A stretch of DNA of 64,000 bases from assembly GCF_037151175.1 (NCBI RefSeq), contig NZ_JBBCOR010000010.1:1-64000 (forward strand), read 5' to 3'. The translations under genes and the position numbers were made by a program. The notes beneath the pieces were generated by a model. That model was not told the DNA's origin and made no database searches. It worked only from the letters and a program-made list of their open reading frames with translations. Shown here one piece after another: positions 16,689-25,043 of this stretch. The stretch comes from Asaia sp003994335 (GTDB taxonomy: Bacteria; Pseudomonadota; Alphaproteobacteria; Acetobacterales; Acetobacteraceae). Within the stretch, counting starts at the first letter, position 1, and each line of letters begins with the position of its first letter.

Positions 16689-17648
16689 ATGCCTGTCTTC
16701 TCACGCTTTCTCACCTATTTCTCGGCTGTGGCGCGTCATGGGTCGATCCGGCGTGCCGCCGAGGCGCTGGGTATATCGGCCTCGTCCATCGACAGGCAGA
16801 TCCTGCTCGGTGAGGAAAGGCTCGGTGTCGCGTTGTTCGAGCGTTTGCCGACAGGACTGCGGATGACGGCGGCGGGTGAACTGCTTCTGGCGCAGTCAAC
16901 ACAATGGCACCGCGATCTGGAAGCCTATCGGGGGCGTCTGGATGACCTCAAAGGAATGAAGCGCGGTCATGTTACGCTTCTCATTCCCGAGGCACTGGCG
17001 CGCGGTTTTGTGCCGCGCATTCTGGCCGAAATACGCCGCTCTCATCCCGGGATTACCCTGTCGGTGAAGGTTCTGGGCAACCACGAGATCGGTCCGGCGC
17101 TGATCGAGGGACGCGGTGACCTTGCCCTCATGTTCGATGCAGTGGCGTCCAGCCGTCTGACGCTGCGCGGGCGTATGGATTTTCCGCTTGGGATTGTCAC
17201 CGTGCCCGGTCACCCCCTGACGCGAAAGGCGCATGCCCGCTTCAGTGATTGTGCCACATGGCCTCTCATCATGCCTGCCTTCCCGCTCGCCCTGGCCGAG
17301 AAGCTGGACTGGCTTGCTGCGGAAACAAGGGTAAGGATTACGCCGGTATGTGAGTCGGATGATATCGAAACCCTGAAGTCCCTGGTTCGCCATGGGGTCG
17401 GGATCAGCGTCATGAGTTATGTGGATGTGATCGAGGAGGTGGAGTCAGGCGCGCTGGCCTTTATCGGCCTGGCCCATACCAAGCTGCGGCCGTTCAGTCT
17501 TTCATTCTGCGTGGATCAGGCACGATCTCTGCCCCTCGCTGTGCGTCTGGTGGCGGCCGCGCTCGACAAGGTGATCAGCGAGGGAAAGGGTCTGGCGCCG
17601 ACTAGGGGTCAGCACCCCTCGCCGCGCCAGGCAATTTCCGGTGCCTGA
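16689..17648 (+). CDS. LysR-family transcriptional regulator
   Basis: 319 residues with an N-terminal winged helix-turn-helix (FLTYFSAVARHGSIRRAAEA, then LGISASSIDRQILLGEERLG) and a periplasmic-binding-protein-like effector domain from about residue 95 (GHVTLLIPEALARGFVPRIL). The recognition helix has SSIDRQI where many LysR proteins have SAVSRQI, still within the family. It is divergent from the Rieske oxygenase with 127 bases between the starts. Likely role: activator or repressor of that oxygenase in response to its substrate. Confidence 0.9.
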   Translation: MPVFSRFLTYFSAVARHGSIRRAAEALGISASSIDRQILLGEERLGVALFERLPTGLRMTAAGELLLAQSTQWHRDLEAYRGRLDDLKGMKRGHVTLLIPEALARGFVPRILAEIRRSHPGITLSVKVLGNHEIGPALIEGRGDLALMFDAVASSRLTLRGRMDFPLGIVTVPGHPLTRKAHARFSDCATWPLIMPAFPLALAEKLDWLAAETRVRITPVCESDDIETLKSLVRHGVGISVMSYVDVIEEVESGALAFIGLAHTKLRPFSLSFCVDQARSLPLAVRLVAAALDKVISEGKGLAPTRGQHPSPRQAISGA

Positions 17649-17663
17649 ATGCATCGGAAGCGC

Positions 17664-18683
17664 TTACCCCTCGTGATGGTTGAGGAGCGGTTGATGACCC
17701 ACGCTGGCCGAAGAGATCGCCTGGACCGTCTCCGCTGAATCGACCACCACCAGCGCATCACCCGCAATCGGGGTGGGGGTGCGATCCTTGGGCAACAAGG
17801 CACGGAAGCGCCCGTCATAGCTCGCGGCCTGTTCGTACTGCGCGTCGAGCAGGCCGTTCTTGTCCATGAACACATTCATGGTGGCGGGAATGCGAATACA
17901 GCCTTCCGAGGCCGGATGGCCAAGACGCTGCTCAAGAAAATCCGGGTCAGTGGCGTGAATCTCGAGGCGGATATCGCCTGTTTCGTGATCAGGGCGCCAA
18001 CCCTTGACTGCCGTATGCCAACCCATATCCCAGACGCGCATCCCTTTGGCGCCGATGCCGCGAATACCATTCTCGTTCTTGGTCCCGAGCGCGCGATAGC
18101 CCAGACGGTCAGGCGAATTGATGAACACGCCGGTGGGGGTGATGTAATAGAATTTGCGTCCCGCCTTCCCGGTGGAAACCGGGGTACCGCCGAGCGTTTC
18201 CCATTCGGCTGCGCCGGGCATGGCGAGAACATAGCACAGGCGCTGCACCTTGGGGTTGCGATCAACCACCATAAGAAGCTGCGGCCTGTCGATAGGCGTG
18301 TTGGAACTGGCGATGGCCGCGCGCGCCAGCCGGATGAAGCGTTGACGCTGCTCCGGCGTGTAGGTGGTGAAACGGGAAACCGATTTCTTCATGAGAAGAG
18401 TGAGGCGGCTCGCCTCTACCCGGGCCTGAGCCTCGGTCAACACTGGCAGAGGCGGGATGACGATGGGCGGCGTTGCGGCATGATCGGGTACGGAAGAGAC
18501 CGCGCCAGAGGTGGCCGGACCCCCGCTTATGGATGATGGGAGCGGCGGTACATTGAGATTCTGGGCCTGAGCGCAGCCTGACAGCGCTGTGGCCGAGACA
18601 AGACAGCTCAGGAGAGCACCCTGCAGGGCCCTCCCGATCGGGGTCATCATGCCTGACGAGCTGGCCCGGTATCTGTTCTGCAT
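17664..18683 (-). CDS. L,D-transpeptidase (YkuD family) lipoprotein
   Basis: 339 residues. A lipoprotein signal ends in the lipobox LSGC (Cys37), so the enzyme is probably membrane-anchored in the periplasm. After a proline/serine-rich linker comes the YkuD catalytic domain, with LLMVVDRNPKVQRLCYVL, the motif His243 (EIHATD) and catalytic Cys262 in SEGCIRIP. These enzymes make 3-3 peptidoglycan cross-links or attach proteins to peptidoglycan. The residue before Gly-Cys is Glu instead of the more usual His, Arg or Asn. Start ATG at 18683 has GGAG upstream. Its 3' end meets the LysR gene convergently, 15 bases apart. Confidence 0.88.
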   Translation of the reverse strand: MQNRYRASSSGMMTPIGRALQGALLSCLVSATALSGCAQAQNLNVPPLPSSISGGPATSGAVSSVPDHAATPPIVIPPLPVLTEAQARVEASRLTLLMKKSVSRFTTYTPEQRQRFIRLARAAIASSNTPIDRPQLLMVVDRNPKVQRLCYVLAMPGAAEWETLGGTPVSTGKAGRKFYYITPTGVFINSPDRLGYRALGTKNENGIRGIGAKGMRVWDMGWHTAVKGWRPDHETGDIRLEIHATDPDFLEQRLGHPASEGCIRIPATMNVFMDKNGLLDAQYEQAASYDGRFRALLPKDRTPTPIAGDALVVVDSAETVQAISSASVGHQPLLNHHEG

Positions 18684-18725
18684 CTCAACTCCAACGCTCC
18701 GTCAGTCAAACGTTCCAGACCGGCT

Positions 18726-20693
18726 TCAGTTTGTCGGGCCGGGCCTGGGGCCCGAGCCGCTCAGATAGCGGTCGAACCAGGCAATCATGCGCTTCTGGGC
18801 ATCGATTGCGTGATCCCGCCCCCTCATTCCGTGGCCTTCACCGGGATAGATCACAAGGCTGGTCGGAATCCCGAGCGCGCGCAAGGCATGATAGAATTCA
18901 AGACTTTGTGCAGGCGGGCATTCCACGTCATTCGCCCCGACATAGATGAAGGTCGGCGTTCTGACCTGCTTGATGAATGTCATCGGCGAGGAATGCGCAT
19001 AGATAGCGGGATCGTCATAGACGGTGGCGCCGAAGAAGGGAGGCATCCAGGCATCGATGCCGTTCTGTCCGTAATAGGATTGCCAGTTGGCAATACCGCC
19101 CCCTGCGGCGGCGGCCTTGAAACGGTTGGTCTGCGTCACGATCCACATGGTCATGTAGCCGCCATAGGAATAGCCGGTCACGCCGAGGCGGTGCTCATCG
19201 ATGGGGGCCTGTTTTTCGAGCGCATCGATACCACGATGGATATCGCGCAGATCGCCATGGCCGAAATCGCGGCGGTTTGCCATCGTGAAGGCCTCGCCCT
19301 GGCCATAGCTGCCGCGCGGATTGGGCATGAACACATCATATCCCGCCTTGAGCAGCACGGCCGAATCCCCGGTCGCCCGAAGGAAGCGCGGCGTGACGGC
19401 TGAGGAAGGCCCACCATGGATCATGGTGATCATCGGTACCTTGCCGTGATATGTCTGGGGGGCAGGACGCTCTTTCGGGGCGAGATGCCAGCCCTGTACC
19501 GTGTAGCCATCGCTGGTCCAGCTGATGCTGGTGGCAGTGAAGGGCGCGGTCTGACCCTCATTGTCATGGGTTACGGCCCGCCAGGACCCGATTGGCCCTG
19601 CCCAGAGTTCGGGAGCCTTCGTGAAATTCTGTCGGACGACGACGCTCTGCGTGCTCGCGCAGACCAGTCGGGGCTCGCCCCCGCCATCGGAAAGCAGATC
19701 ATCATCGAGGACCATCAGGGGAGATTTGTCATCGAGGGCCTGAAACAGGGTTTTCGGGCTCGCGATGGCCGAAGCGATCAGACGTCCGCCACACCAGCTC
19801 AGCCCGGTGACTGTGCTATGGACGTTGCGGGTAAGGGCGACCGGGGCGGCTTTCGGGCGGGTCAGGTCAAGCTGCATCGGGTCGCCGCCAAAAAAGCCGA
19901 AATCGCTCATCAGTCCGCTCACGAAGCTCACGCTCCTGCCATCCGGTGCGACCAGGGGAAGCCCGATCTGCTGGGAAAGCGGGTGGGTATAGAGCACCGT
20001 TTCCTGACCATGGGTAAAGCGTGACAGATGAGCCTGCCACCAATTGGCATCGCCGTTGCCCTTCGCTGCCGTACCGATGAAAGCGGGCTCGGGGGCCTTC
20101 TGCCAGTCATATTCATAGACATAGAGATCATCGGGCGACTGCCAGTGCAGGCCATCCTTCTCTACCGTGGCAATACGCTGCTCGTCCTCTTTCGCGTCGA
20201 TCTCACCTGTTTCAGGAGCGCCTGCCTGCAAGGCGCCGGGATCGCGTCGCGCATCGGCAATGGCCAGCACGGCCAGGGTCCCGTCGGGACCATAACGCAG
20301 GTCCTGCAGGGACCCCGTGAATTTCAGCAGCGTCGTAACCCCATGGCCACCCGGCGTCACGCTCACGATCTGGCGGTTCTGCGTTTTCTTCTGTCGCAGG
20401 ATGAAGGCCAGATGCTGCCCGTCCGGACTCCAGCTTGGGCTGGAGGGAACGCAATCGTTACAGGGTAGCGCGATTGTCGTGGCTTTGCCGTCGGGCAGGG
20501 AGCGCAAGACGAGAGAAGGAACCGGAGTCTCGTCTGACTCGGGGTGTTCGAGCGTATCGAGCGTCGCCACGAGCCGGCCGTCGGGTGAGAGGGCAGGGGA
20601 GGAGAAGAGATGGAGCGGCTTCGCTCCGGCAGTGCCGAATGCAAGAAAGGAGGTGCCGAGCAAACCGGCCAGTTTCAAGAAGTCGCGTGTCAT
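18726..20693 (-). CDS. S9-family (prolyl oligopeptidase-like) secreted peptidase
   Basis: 655 residues with a signal peptide (MTRDFLKLAGLLGTSFLAFG, cut near AGAKP). An N-terminal beta-propeller of WD40/TolB-like repeats (SPSWSPDGQHLAFIL and similar) precedes an alpha/beta-hydrolase domain with the nucleophile motif GYSYGGYMTM, acid in GANDVECPP and His in PGEGHGMRG, that is, the dipeptidyl/acylaminoacyl-peptidase arrangement. It would degrade peptides in the periplasm. The gene starts only 8 bases after the RND permease stop, so it is almost certainly in the same transcript and may be translationally coupled. Confidence 0.9.
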   Translation of the reverse strand: MTRDFLKLAGLLGTSFLAFGTAGAKPLHLFSSPALSPDGRLVATLDTLEHPESDETPVPSLVLRSLPDGKATTIALPCNDCVPSSPSWSPDGQHLAFILRQKKTQNRQIVSVTPGGHGVTTLLKFTGSLQDLRYGPDGTLAVLAIADARRDPGALQAGAPETGEIDAKEDEQRIATVEKDGLHWQSPDDLYVYEYDWQKAPEPAFIGTAAKGNGDANWWQAHLSRFTHGQETVLYTHPLSQQIGLPLVAPDGRSVSFVSGLMSDFGFFGGDPMQLDLTRPKAAPVALTRNVHSTVTGLSWCGGRLIASAIASPKTLFQALDDKSPLMVLDDDLLSDGGGEPRLVCASTQSVVVRQNFTKAPELWAGPIGSWRAVTHDNEGQTAPFTATSISWTSDGYTVQGWHLAPKERPAPQTYHGKVPMITMIHGGPSSAVTPRFLRATGDSAVLLKAGYDVFMPNPRGSYGQGEAFTMANRRDFGHGDLRDIHRGIDALEKQAPIDEHRLGVTGYSYGGYMTMWIVTQTNRFKAAAAGGGIANWQSYYGQNGIDAWMPPFFGATVYDDPAIYAHSSPMTFIKQVRTPTFIYVGANDVECPPAQSLEFYHALRALGIPTSLVIYPGEGHGMRGRDHAIDAQKRMIAWFDRYLSGSGPRPGPTN

Positions 20694-20701
20694 GACCGGC
20701 C

Positions 20702-23700
20702 TTAAGATTGGGTCGTCAGGGGCGCGGAGCCCGAAGGGGGAGAGTTGGGGTGCGTACCGGTACGGTCCGGCTGGCGCACGGGGAAGACCCGGTGCCAGAG
20801 TCGCGTGCCGAAGCGGCCAATGGCATCCATATAGAGATAGACGATCGGGGTCGTATAGAGCGTGAGCAGCTGGCTGATGAGCATCCCTCCCACGATCGCG
20901 ATACCCAACGGGCGACGCATCTCGGAGCCATAACCGTGACCGGTCATGAGTGGTACGGCCCCTAGCGCCGCAGCCAGGGTGGTCATGAGAATGGGCCGGA
21001 AGCGCGTGAGGCAGGCCTCATAGATGGCTTCGCGCGGTGTATGGCCCAGCTCTTTCTCGGCATAGAGCGCGAAATCGATCATCAGAATCGCGTTCTTCTT
21101 CACGATGCCGGTGAGCAGGATCATGCCGATCATGGCAATGAGACTGAAGGACTCTCCGCCGATCCACAGGCCCAGAATGGCGCCGATCCCGGCGGAGGGC
21201 AGTGTGGAGAGAATGGTGAAGGGATGGATCAGACTCTCATAGAGCACGCCCAGCACGATATACATGGCAAACAGGGCCGCCACGAAAGCAAGAAGCTCAT
21301 TGATGAGCATATCCTTCGTCTCACCGGCCAGCCCGGAGAACTCGCCTCCCAGACCGGGCGGCGCGCCCATGTCCTGCAGCGTCTGCTCGATCAGCTTGCG
21401 GGCATCCTCATAGGTCTTGCCCTCGACGAGATCGAAGCTGATGGCGGTGGAGGTCATGCCATCCTGATGGTCGATTTCCATCGGGGTTGGCTCCATCGAC
21501 AGATCGGCTACATTGATCAGCGGAATCATGGTCTCGACCGAGGACGCCACGGCCGAGCCGTTTGAGTTATTGCCCGTGATCTGGTTGGCAATAGCGTTTC
21601 GGAGCGAGGCCTGACTGAGCTGGGTGGCGGTAGAGGCGGTGGCGCTGTTATCGGCCCGTACACGAATCTGATTGGACCGCACGGCGCCAGCCGGTGTGCC
21701 CGAGGCGGTGGAGATCCAGGTGTTGCGCAGGACCTCCGGTGATTCGCGATAGGCGCGGGCAACTTCCATGACCACGGAATGGGTCGTGATCTCGGTATGG
21801 ATGCGTGACGCCACGGTCTGGCCATAGGCGTCATAGAGCACATTGCCGACGAGCTGCGGGGTAACCAGATAGCGTGCCTCGGTATCGCGGCGAAGCTTGA
21901 CATGGACCGAGGCACCATGACCTTCGATATTGGTCGTGACCGAGGTCATCATCTTCTCTTTGCGCAGACGCGCTACCAGACGCGGCACCCAGAGCTTGAG
22001 CTCGGCGACATCCTGATCTCGCAGCACATAGCGGAAGGCGCCACTGCGATGCTGGCCACCCCCGCCATTGGGGTCGCCTGCCGAAAAGAAGGAGGTACGC
22101 AGCCCCGGCATGTCGCCCAGCTTCTTGCGAATGCTGTCCACGATCTGGTTATCGGTGCGTGTTCTGCTGCGCTTGTCGCTCAGACGGGCAAAAAGCTGGC
22201 CGTCACTGCTGCTGTTGTTCCAGCTCGTGACCGAGAGCACATCGGGATCGGCCTTCATCACCGCACCAACATAGTGGATGCGCCTAGTGATTTCGCTGAA
22301 CGACATGGTGTCGTCACCGCTGATCGACCCGCCGACGAGCGCGATATCCTGTGCCGGCACCCCTGTCTTGGGCATGAGTACGATCGAGGCCACCAGGACG
22401 ATGAAGCTGAGCGGCAGCGTGAGAAAGGTCAGGACGTGATGGCGCAGGGCGACGCGCAGCGTACGTCCGTAGAGCGCGATGATCCCGTCGAGTACGAAAT
22501 CGATCACGCGAATGACCCGGTCGCTCAGCCGATGACCCTCCGGCTTCTCATGTTCCACATCCAGCCAGTAGGCGCACATCATGGGGGTGAGGGTGAGCGA
22601 GAGCACGAGCGAAATGAGCAGCGCCGACACGATGGTCATCGAAAATTCGTAAAAGATCGCCCCGACCTGCCCGGGGATGAACAGGAGGGGGATGAACACG
22701 GCGATCAGCGAGGCGGTGATGGAGAGCACCGTAAAGCCGATTTCGGAGGAGCCGCGCAGGCTGGCGCTCATGCGGTCCATGCCCGACTCCATGTGTCGGG
22801 CAATGTTCTCGAGCACCACGATGGCATCGTCCACCACGAAACCGACCGAAATGGTGAGTGCCATGAGCGACATGATATCGAGGGTGAAATGCTGCCATTT
22901 CATGACGGCAATGGTACCCACGAGCGCGATGGGCACCGTCACGGCGGGGATGATGGTCGAGCGCAGGCGGCGCAGGAAGACCAGAATGACGCCGATCACC
23001 AGAATGATCGAGATAGCCAGAGTGAGCTGCGTGTCGTCCATCGAGGCGCGTATGCTCGACGAAAGGTCGATGGCTGTATCCATCTCCACACCGGGGGGCA
23101 GGACGGCCCGAAGCGTGGCCATGCGTTCCTTAACGGCATCGACGATCTTGACCGTATTGGCCTTGGGCTGGCCCCGCACGATGAGGGTGATGGCAGGCTT
23201 GTTGTTGAAATACCCGGCCTGATACAGATCCTGAACGCTGTCATTCACCGTGGCGACAGAGGACAGTTTGATAGGATTGATATTGTTGCGATAGCCAATG
23301 ATCAGGTCGCGGTATTGCGCCGCCTTTTCGGCCTGGTCATTTGTCTCGAGCATCATGCGCTGGCCGCCGGAGTCGATGAACCCCTTGGGCGTGTTGGCAT
23401 TGGCCGAGGCGAGCGCCTGGCGCACGTCTTCAAAGCCCACACCCCATTTGTAGAGGGCGTACGGATTGACATCCACGCGTACGGCGGGGTCCGAGGACCC
23501 TACGGCCTGGACGTGGCCCACGCCTTTGATCTGTGCCAGGAGCGGCTTGACCCGGACCTGTGCCAGATCGAACAGCTTGGGGAGCGTCATCACATCCGAG
23601 GTCAAAGACAGCAGATAGACCGGTTGTGAGGTGGGATCTTCCTTATAGGCATAGGGATCGCGGTCGAGTGTTCCCTGGGGCAGGTCGGCCCGCGCCGCCC

Positions 23701-24037
23701 GGAGCGCCGCCTGGACGTCGCGGAGGGCCCCATCGATATTCCGCGATTCCACGAAGTCGATGCGGATATAGGCAAAGCTGTTTTCGCTGTCTGATTCGAT
23801 CTGCTTCACCCCGGCAATCTGGCCGAGATAGCGCTCCAGCGGCGTAGTGACGGAACTGACCATCTGCTCCGGGCTCGCGCCTGGCTGTTCGATCTCGACA
23901 TTGATGGTCGAGGAGCCAATATCGGGCAGGCTGGCGACAGGCATGAGCGGGTAGCAGATTGCCCCTGCCGCAAGCAGCGAGAGGGCGAGCAGAATCGTCG
24001 CCACGGGACGCATGATGAAGAGACGACAGAAATTCAT
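20702..24037 (-). CDS. RND-family efflux transporter permease (AcrB/MdtB-C type)
   Basis: 1111 residues. Starts with the family N-terminus FIMRPVATILLALSLLAAGA and has two large periplasmic porter loops between helix sets. The proton-relay acidic pair is Asp403/Asp404 in helix 4 (GFVVDDAIVVLE), with the matching lysine in GIVKKNAILMIDFA near the C-terminus. It exports hydrophobic compounds with proton antiport when joined to a membrane-fusion protein and an outer-membrane channel. Neither partner gene is visible here, which is unusual because RND permeases are normally encoded after their adaptor. The S9 peptidase follows 8 bases downstream. Confidence 0.93.
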   Translation of the reverse strand: MNFCRLFIMRPVATILLALSLLAAGAICYPLMPVASLPDIGSSTINVEIEQPGASPEQMVSSVTTPLERYLGQIAGVKQIESDSENSFAYIRIDFVESRNIDGALRDVQAALRAARADLPQGTLDRDPYAYKEDPTSQPVYLLSLTSDVMTLPKLFDLAQVRVKPLLAQIKGVGHVQAVGSSDPAVRVDVNPYALYKWGVGFEDVRQALASANANTPKGFIDSGGQRMMLETNDQAEKAAQYRDLIIGYRNNINPIKLSSVATVNDSVQDLYQAGYFNNKPAITLIVRGQPKANTVKIVDAVKERMATLRAVLPPGVEMDTAIDLSSSIRASMDDTQLTLAISIILVIGVILVFLRRLRSTIIPAVTVPIALVGTIAVMKWQHFTLDIMSLMALTISVGFVVDDAIVVLENIARHMESGMDRMSASLRGSSEIGFTVLSITASLIAVFIPLLFIPGQVGAIFYEFSMTIVSALLISLVLSLTLTPMMCAYWLDVEHEKPEGHRLSDRVIRVIDFVLDGIIALYGRTLRVALRHHVLTFLTLPLSFIVLVASIVLMPKTGVPAQDIALVGGSISGDDTMSFSEITRRIHYVGAVMKADPDVLSVTSWNNSSSDGQLFARLSDKRSRTRTDNQIVDSIRKKLGDMPGLRTSFFSAGDPNGGGGQHRSGAFRYVLRDQDVAELKLWVPRLVARLRKEKMMTSVTTNIEGHGASVHVKLRRDTEARYLVTPQLVGNVLYDAYGQTVASRIHTEITTHSVVMEVARAYRESPEVLRNTWISTASGTPAGAVRSNQIRVRADNSATASTATQLSQASLRNAIANQITGNNSNGSAVASSVETMIPLINVADLSMEPTPMEIDHQDGMTSTAISFDLVEGKTYEDARKLIEQTLQDMGAPPGLGGEFSGLAGETKDMLINELLAFVAALFAMYIVLGVLYESLIHPFTILSTLPSAGIGAILGLWIGGESFSLIAMIGMILLTGIVKKNAILMIDFALYAEKELGHTPREAIYEACLTRFRPILMTTLAAALGAVPLMTGHGYGSEMRRPLGIAIVGGMLISQLLTLYTTPIVYLYMDAIGRFGTRLWHRVFPVRQPDRTGTHPNSPPSGSAPLTTQS

Positions 24038-24103
24038 TTCGACTTCATAGCAAAGATTTCGTCGAAATACTGCGCACCGAAAAGCGCGGCGATTATCTTT
24101 TCG
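24036..24103 (-). promoter_or_regulatory. clustered TTTCG/CGAAA inverted repeats upstream of the RND gene
   Basis: Three related dyads cover the region just before the RND start. ATTTCGAC (24036-24043) mirrors GTCGAAAT (24061-24068); ATTTCG-T-CGAAAT (24056-24068) is a perfect 13-base palindrome; CGAAAAG (24078-24084) mirrors CTTTTCG (24097-24103). The first overlaps the start codon. Such clustering suggests a repressor operator; no regulator gene is adjacent. Confidence 0.45.
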
Positions 24104-24163
24104 TCATCTTGTCACAATCGCATCGCCCCTGGCGCGCATATGACCCTACGAGGCCGCACAGGG

Positions 24164-25033
24164 TCAGGTGCGGGGAGCCTGCTCAGGTTGATCCTTGCAG
24201 CCGGGTGTGTCCACACCCGGCATGGAACCGGGGCGGCCTGTCGGCTGGCGTGTGTAATAGAATTCTGCAAGACGTATGGGCAGCACATCCATGAAGCGCG
24301 AGCCCAGCACCAGCCACGACGGAAAGATGATCCGTCTCTTGCGGCGCACGAGGCCGCGCAAAATATGAGCGGTCGCATCCTCGACATTCATCAGGCCGGG
24401 CATCGGGAAACGGTTCTGAGCCACCATGGGCGTGGCGACGAAGCTGCAACATACGCTCGAGAGATGGATTCCCGCCCGACGGCTATAGGCGCCGCTCGCT
24501 ACCAGAAACCGGTCGAGTGCGGCTTTGGAGGCTGAGTAGGAGGGCGTGCCAGGATAGGAAACAAGCCCTGCCACCGAGGCGATGGCGCAGATCTGCCCCC
24601 TGTGGCGTGAAAGCCGTCCCGACTTTTGAAGCGGTTGGCTACGCATGCGTTCCATGACCGGCAGGATGGCATTGAGTGCGCCATCCAGATTGACCGCCAT
24701 CATGCGCCGTATCTGCTCAGGGCTCTCAAAAGCGGCCTGTTCCTTATCGAGGGCATCGACCCCGCCCGTTACCCCGGCGCAAGCCAGCAGAAGATCGATC
24801 GCCCTGTCGGCGTCCTGGGTACACCAGCGCGTCATGGCCTCCTGATCGGTCACGTCCAGACATGTGGTGCGCGCCGTCGCGCCCTTTTCGTGGCATCCGG
24901 CGCGCGTCGCCTCAAGTCCTGTGGCATTGCAATCGGCCAGATAGAGATGACGCCCCGGTCCCGAGAGCGCCAGAGCTAGAGCACGGCCAAGACCTGAGGC
25001 CGCACCGGTGATGAAGATCGTCTGATAATTCAT
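24164..25033 (-). CDS. short-chain dehydrogenase/reductase
   Basis: 289 residues from the ATG at 25033 (MNYQTIFITGAASGLGRAL), which puts the Rossmann motif TGAASGLG near the N-terminus as is normal for the family; the open frame upstream runs back into yhaN and is not a plausible leader. Catalytic residues are visible in YSASKAAL (Tyr and Lys), preceded by a serine in ICAIASVAG. The C-terminal tail (FPSWLVLGSRFMDVLP) is hydrophobic and may contact the membrane. It starts 10 bases after the yhaN stop and so belongs to that operon. Substrate is unknown. Confidence 0.82.
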   Translation of the reverse strand: MNYQTIFITGAASGLGRALALALSGPGRHLYLADCNATGLEATRAGCHEKGATARTTCLDVTDQEAMTRWCTQDADRAIDLLLACAGVTGGVDALDKEQAAFESPEQIRRMMAVNLDGALNAILPVMERMRSQPLQKSGRLSRHRGQICAIASVAGLVSYPGTPSYSASKAALDRFLVASGAYSRRAGIHLSSVCCSFVATPMVAQNRFPMPGLMNVEDATAHILRGLVRRKRRIIFPSWLVLGSRFMDVLPIRLAEFYYTRQPTGRPGSMPGVDTPGCKDQPEQAPRT

Positions 25034-25043
25034 GAATCGAACT

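Noticed and set aside
21902..23629. A 575-codon open frame antisense to the RND permease
   Set aside because: Extremely Asp/His/Arg/Gly-rich translation without fold signals, fully inside a well-supported gene.
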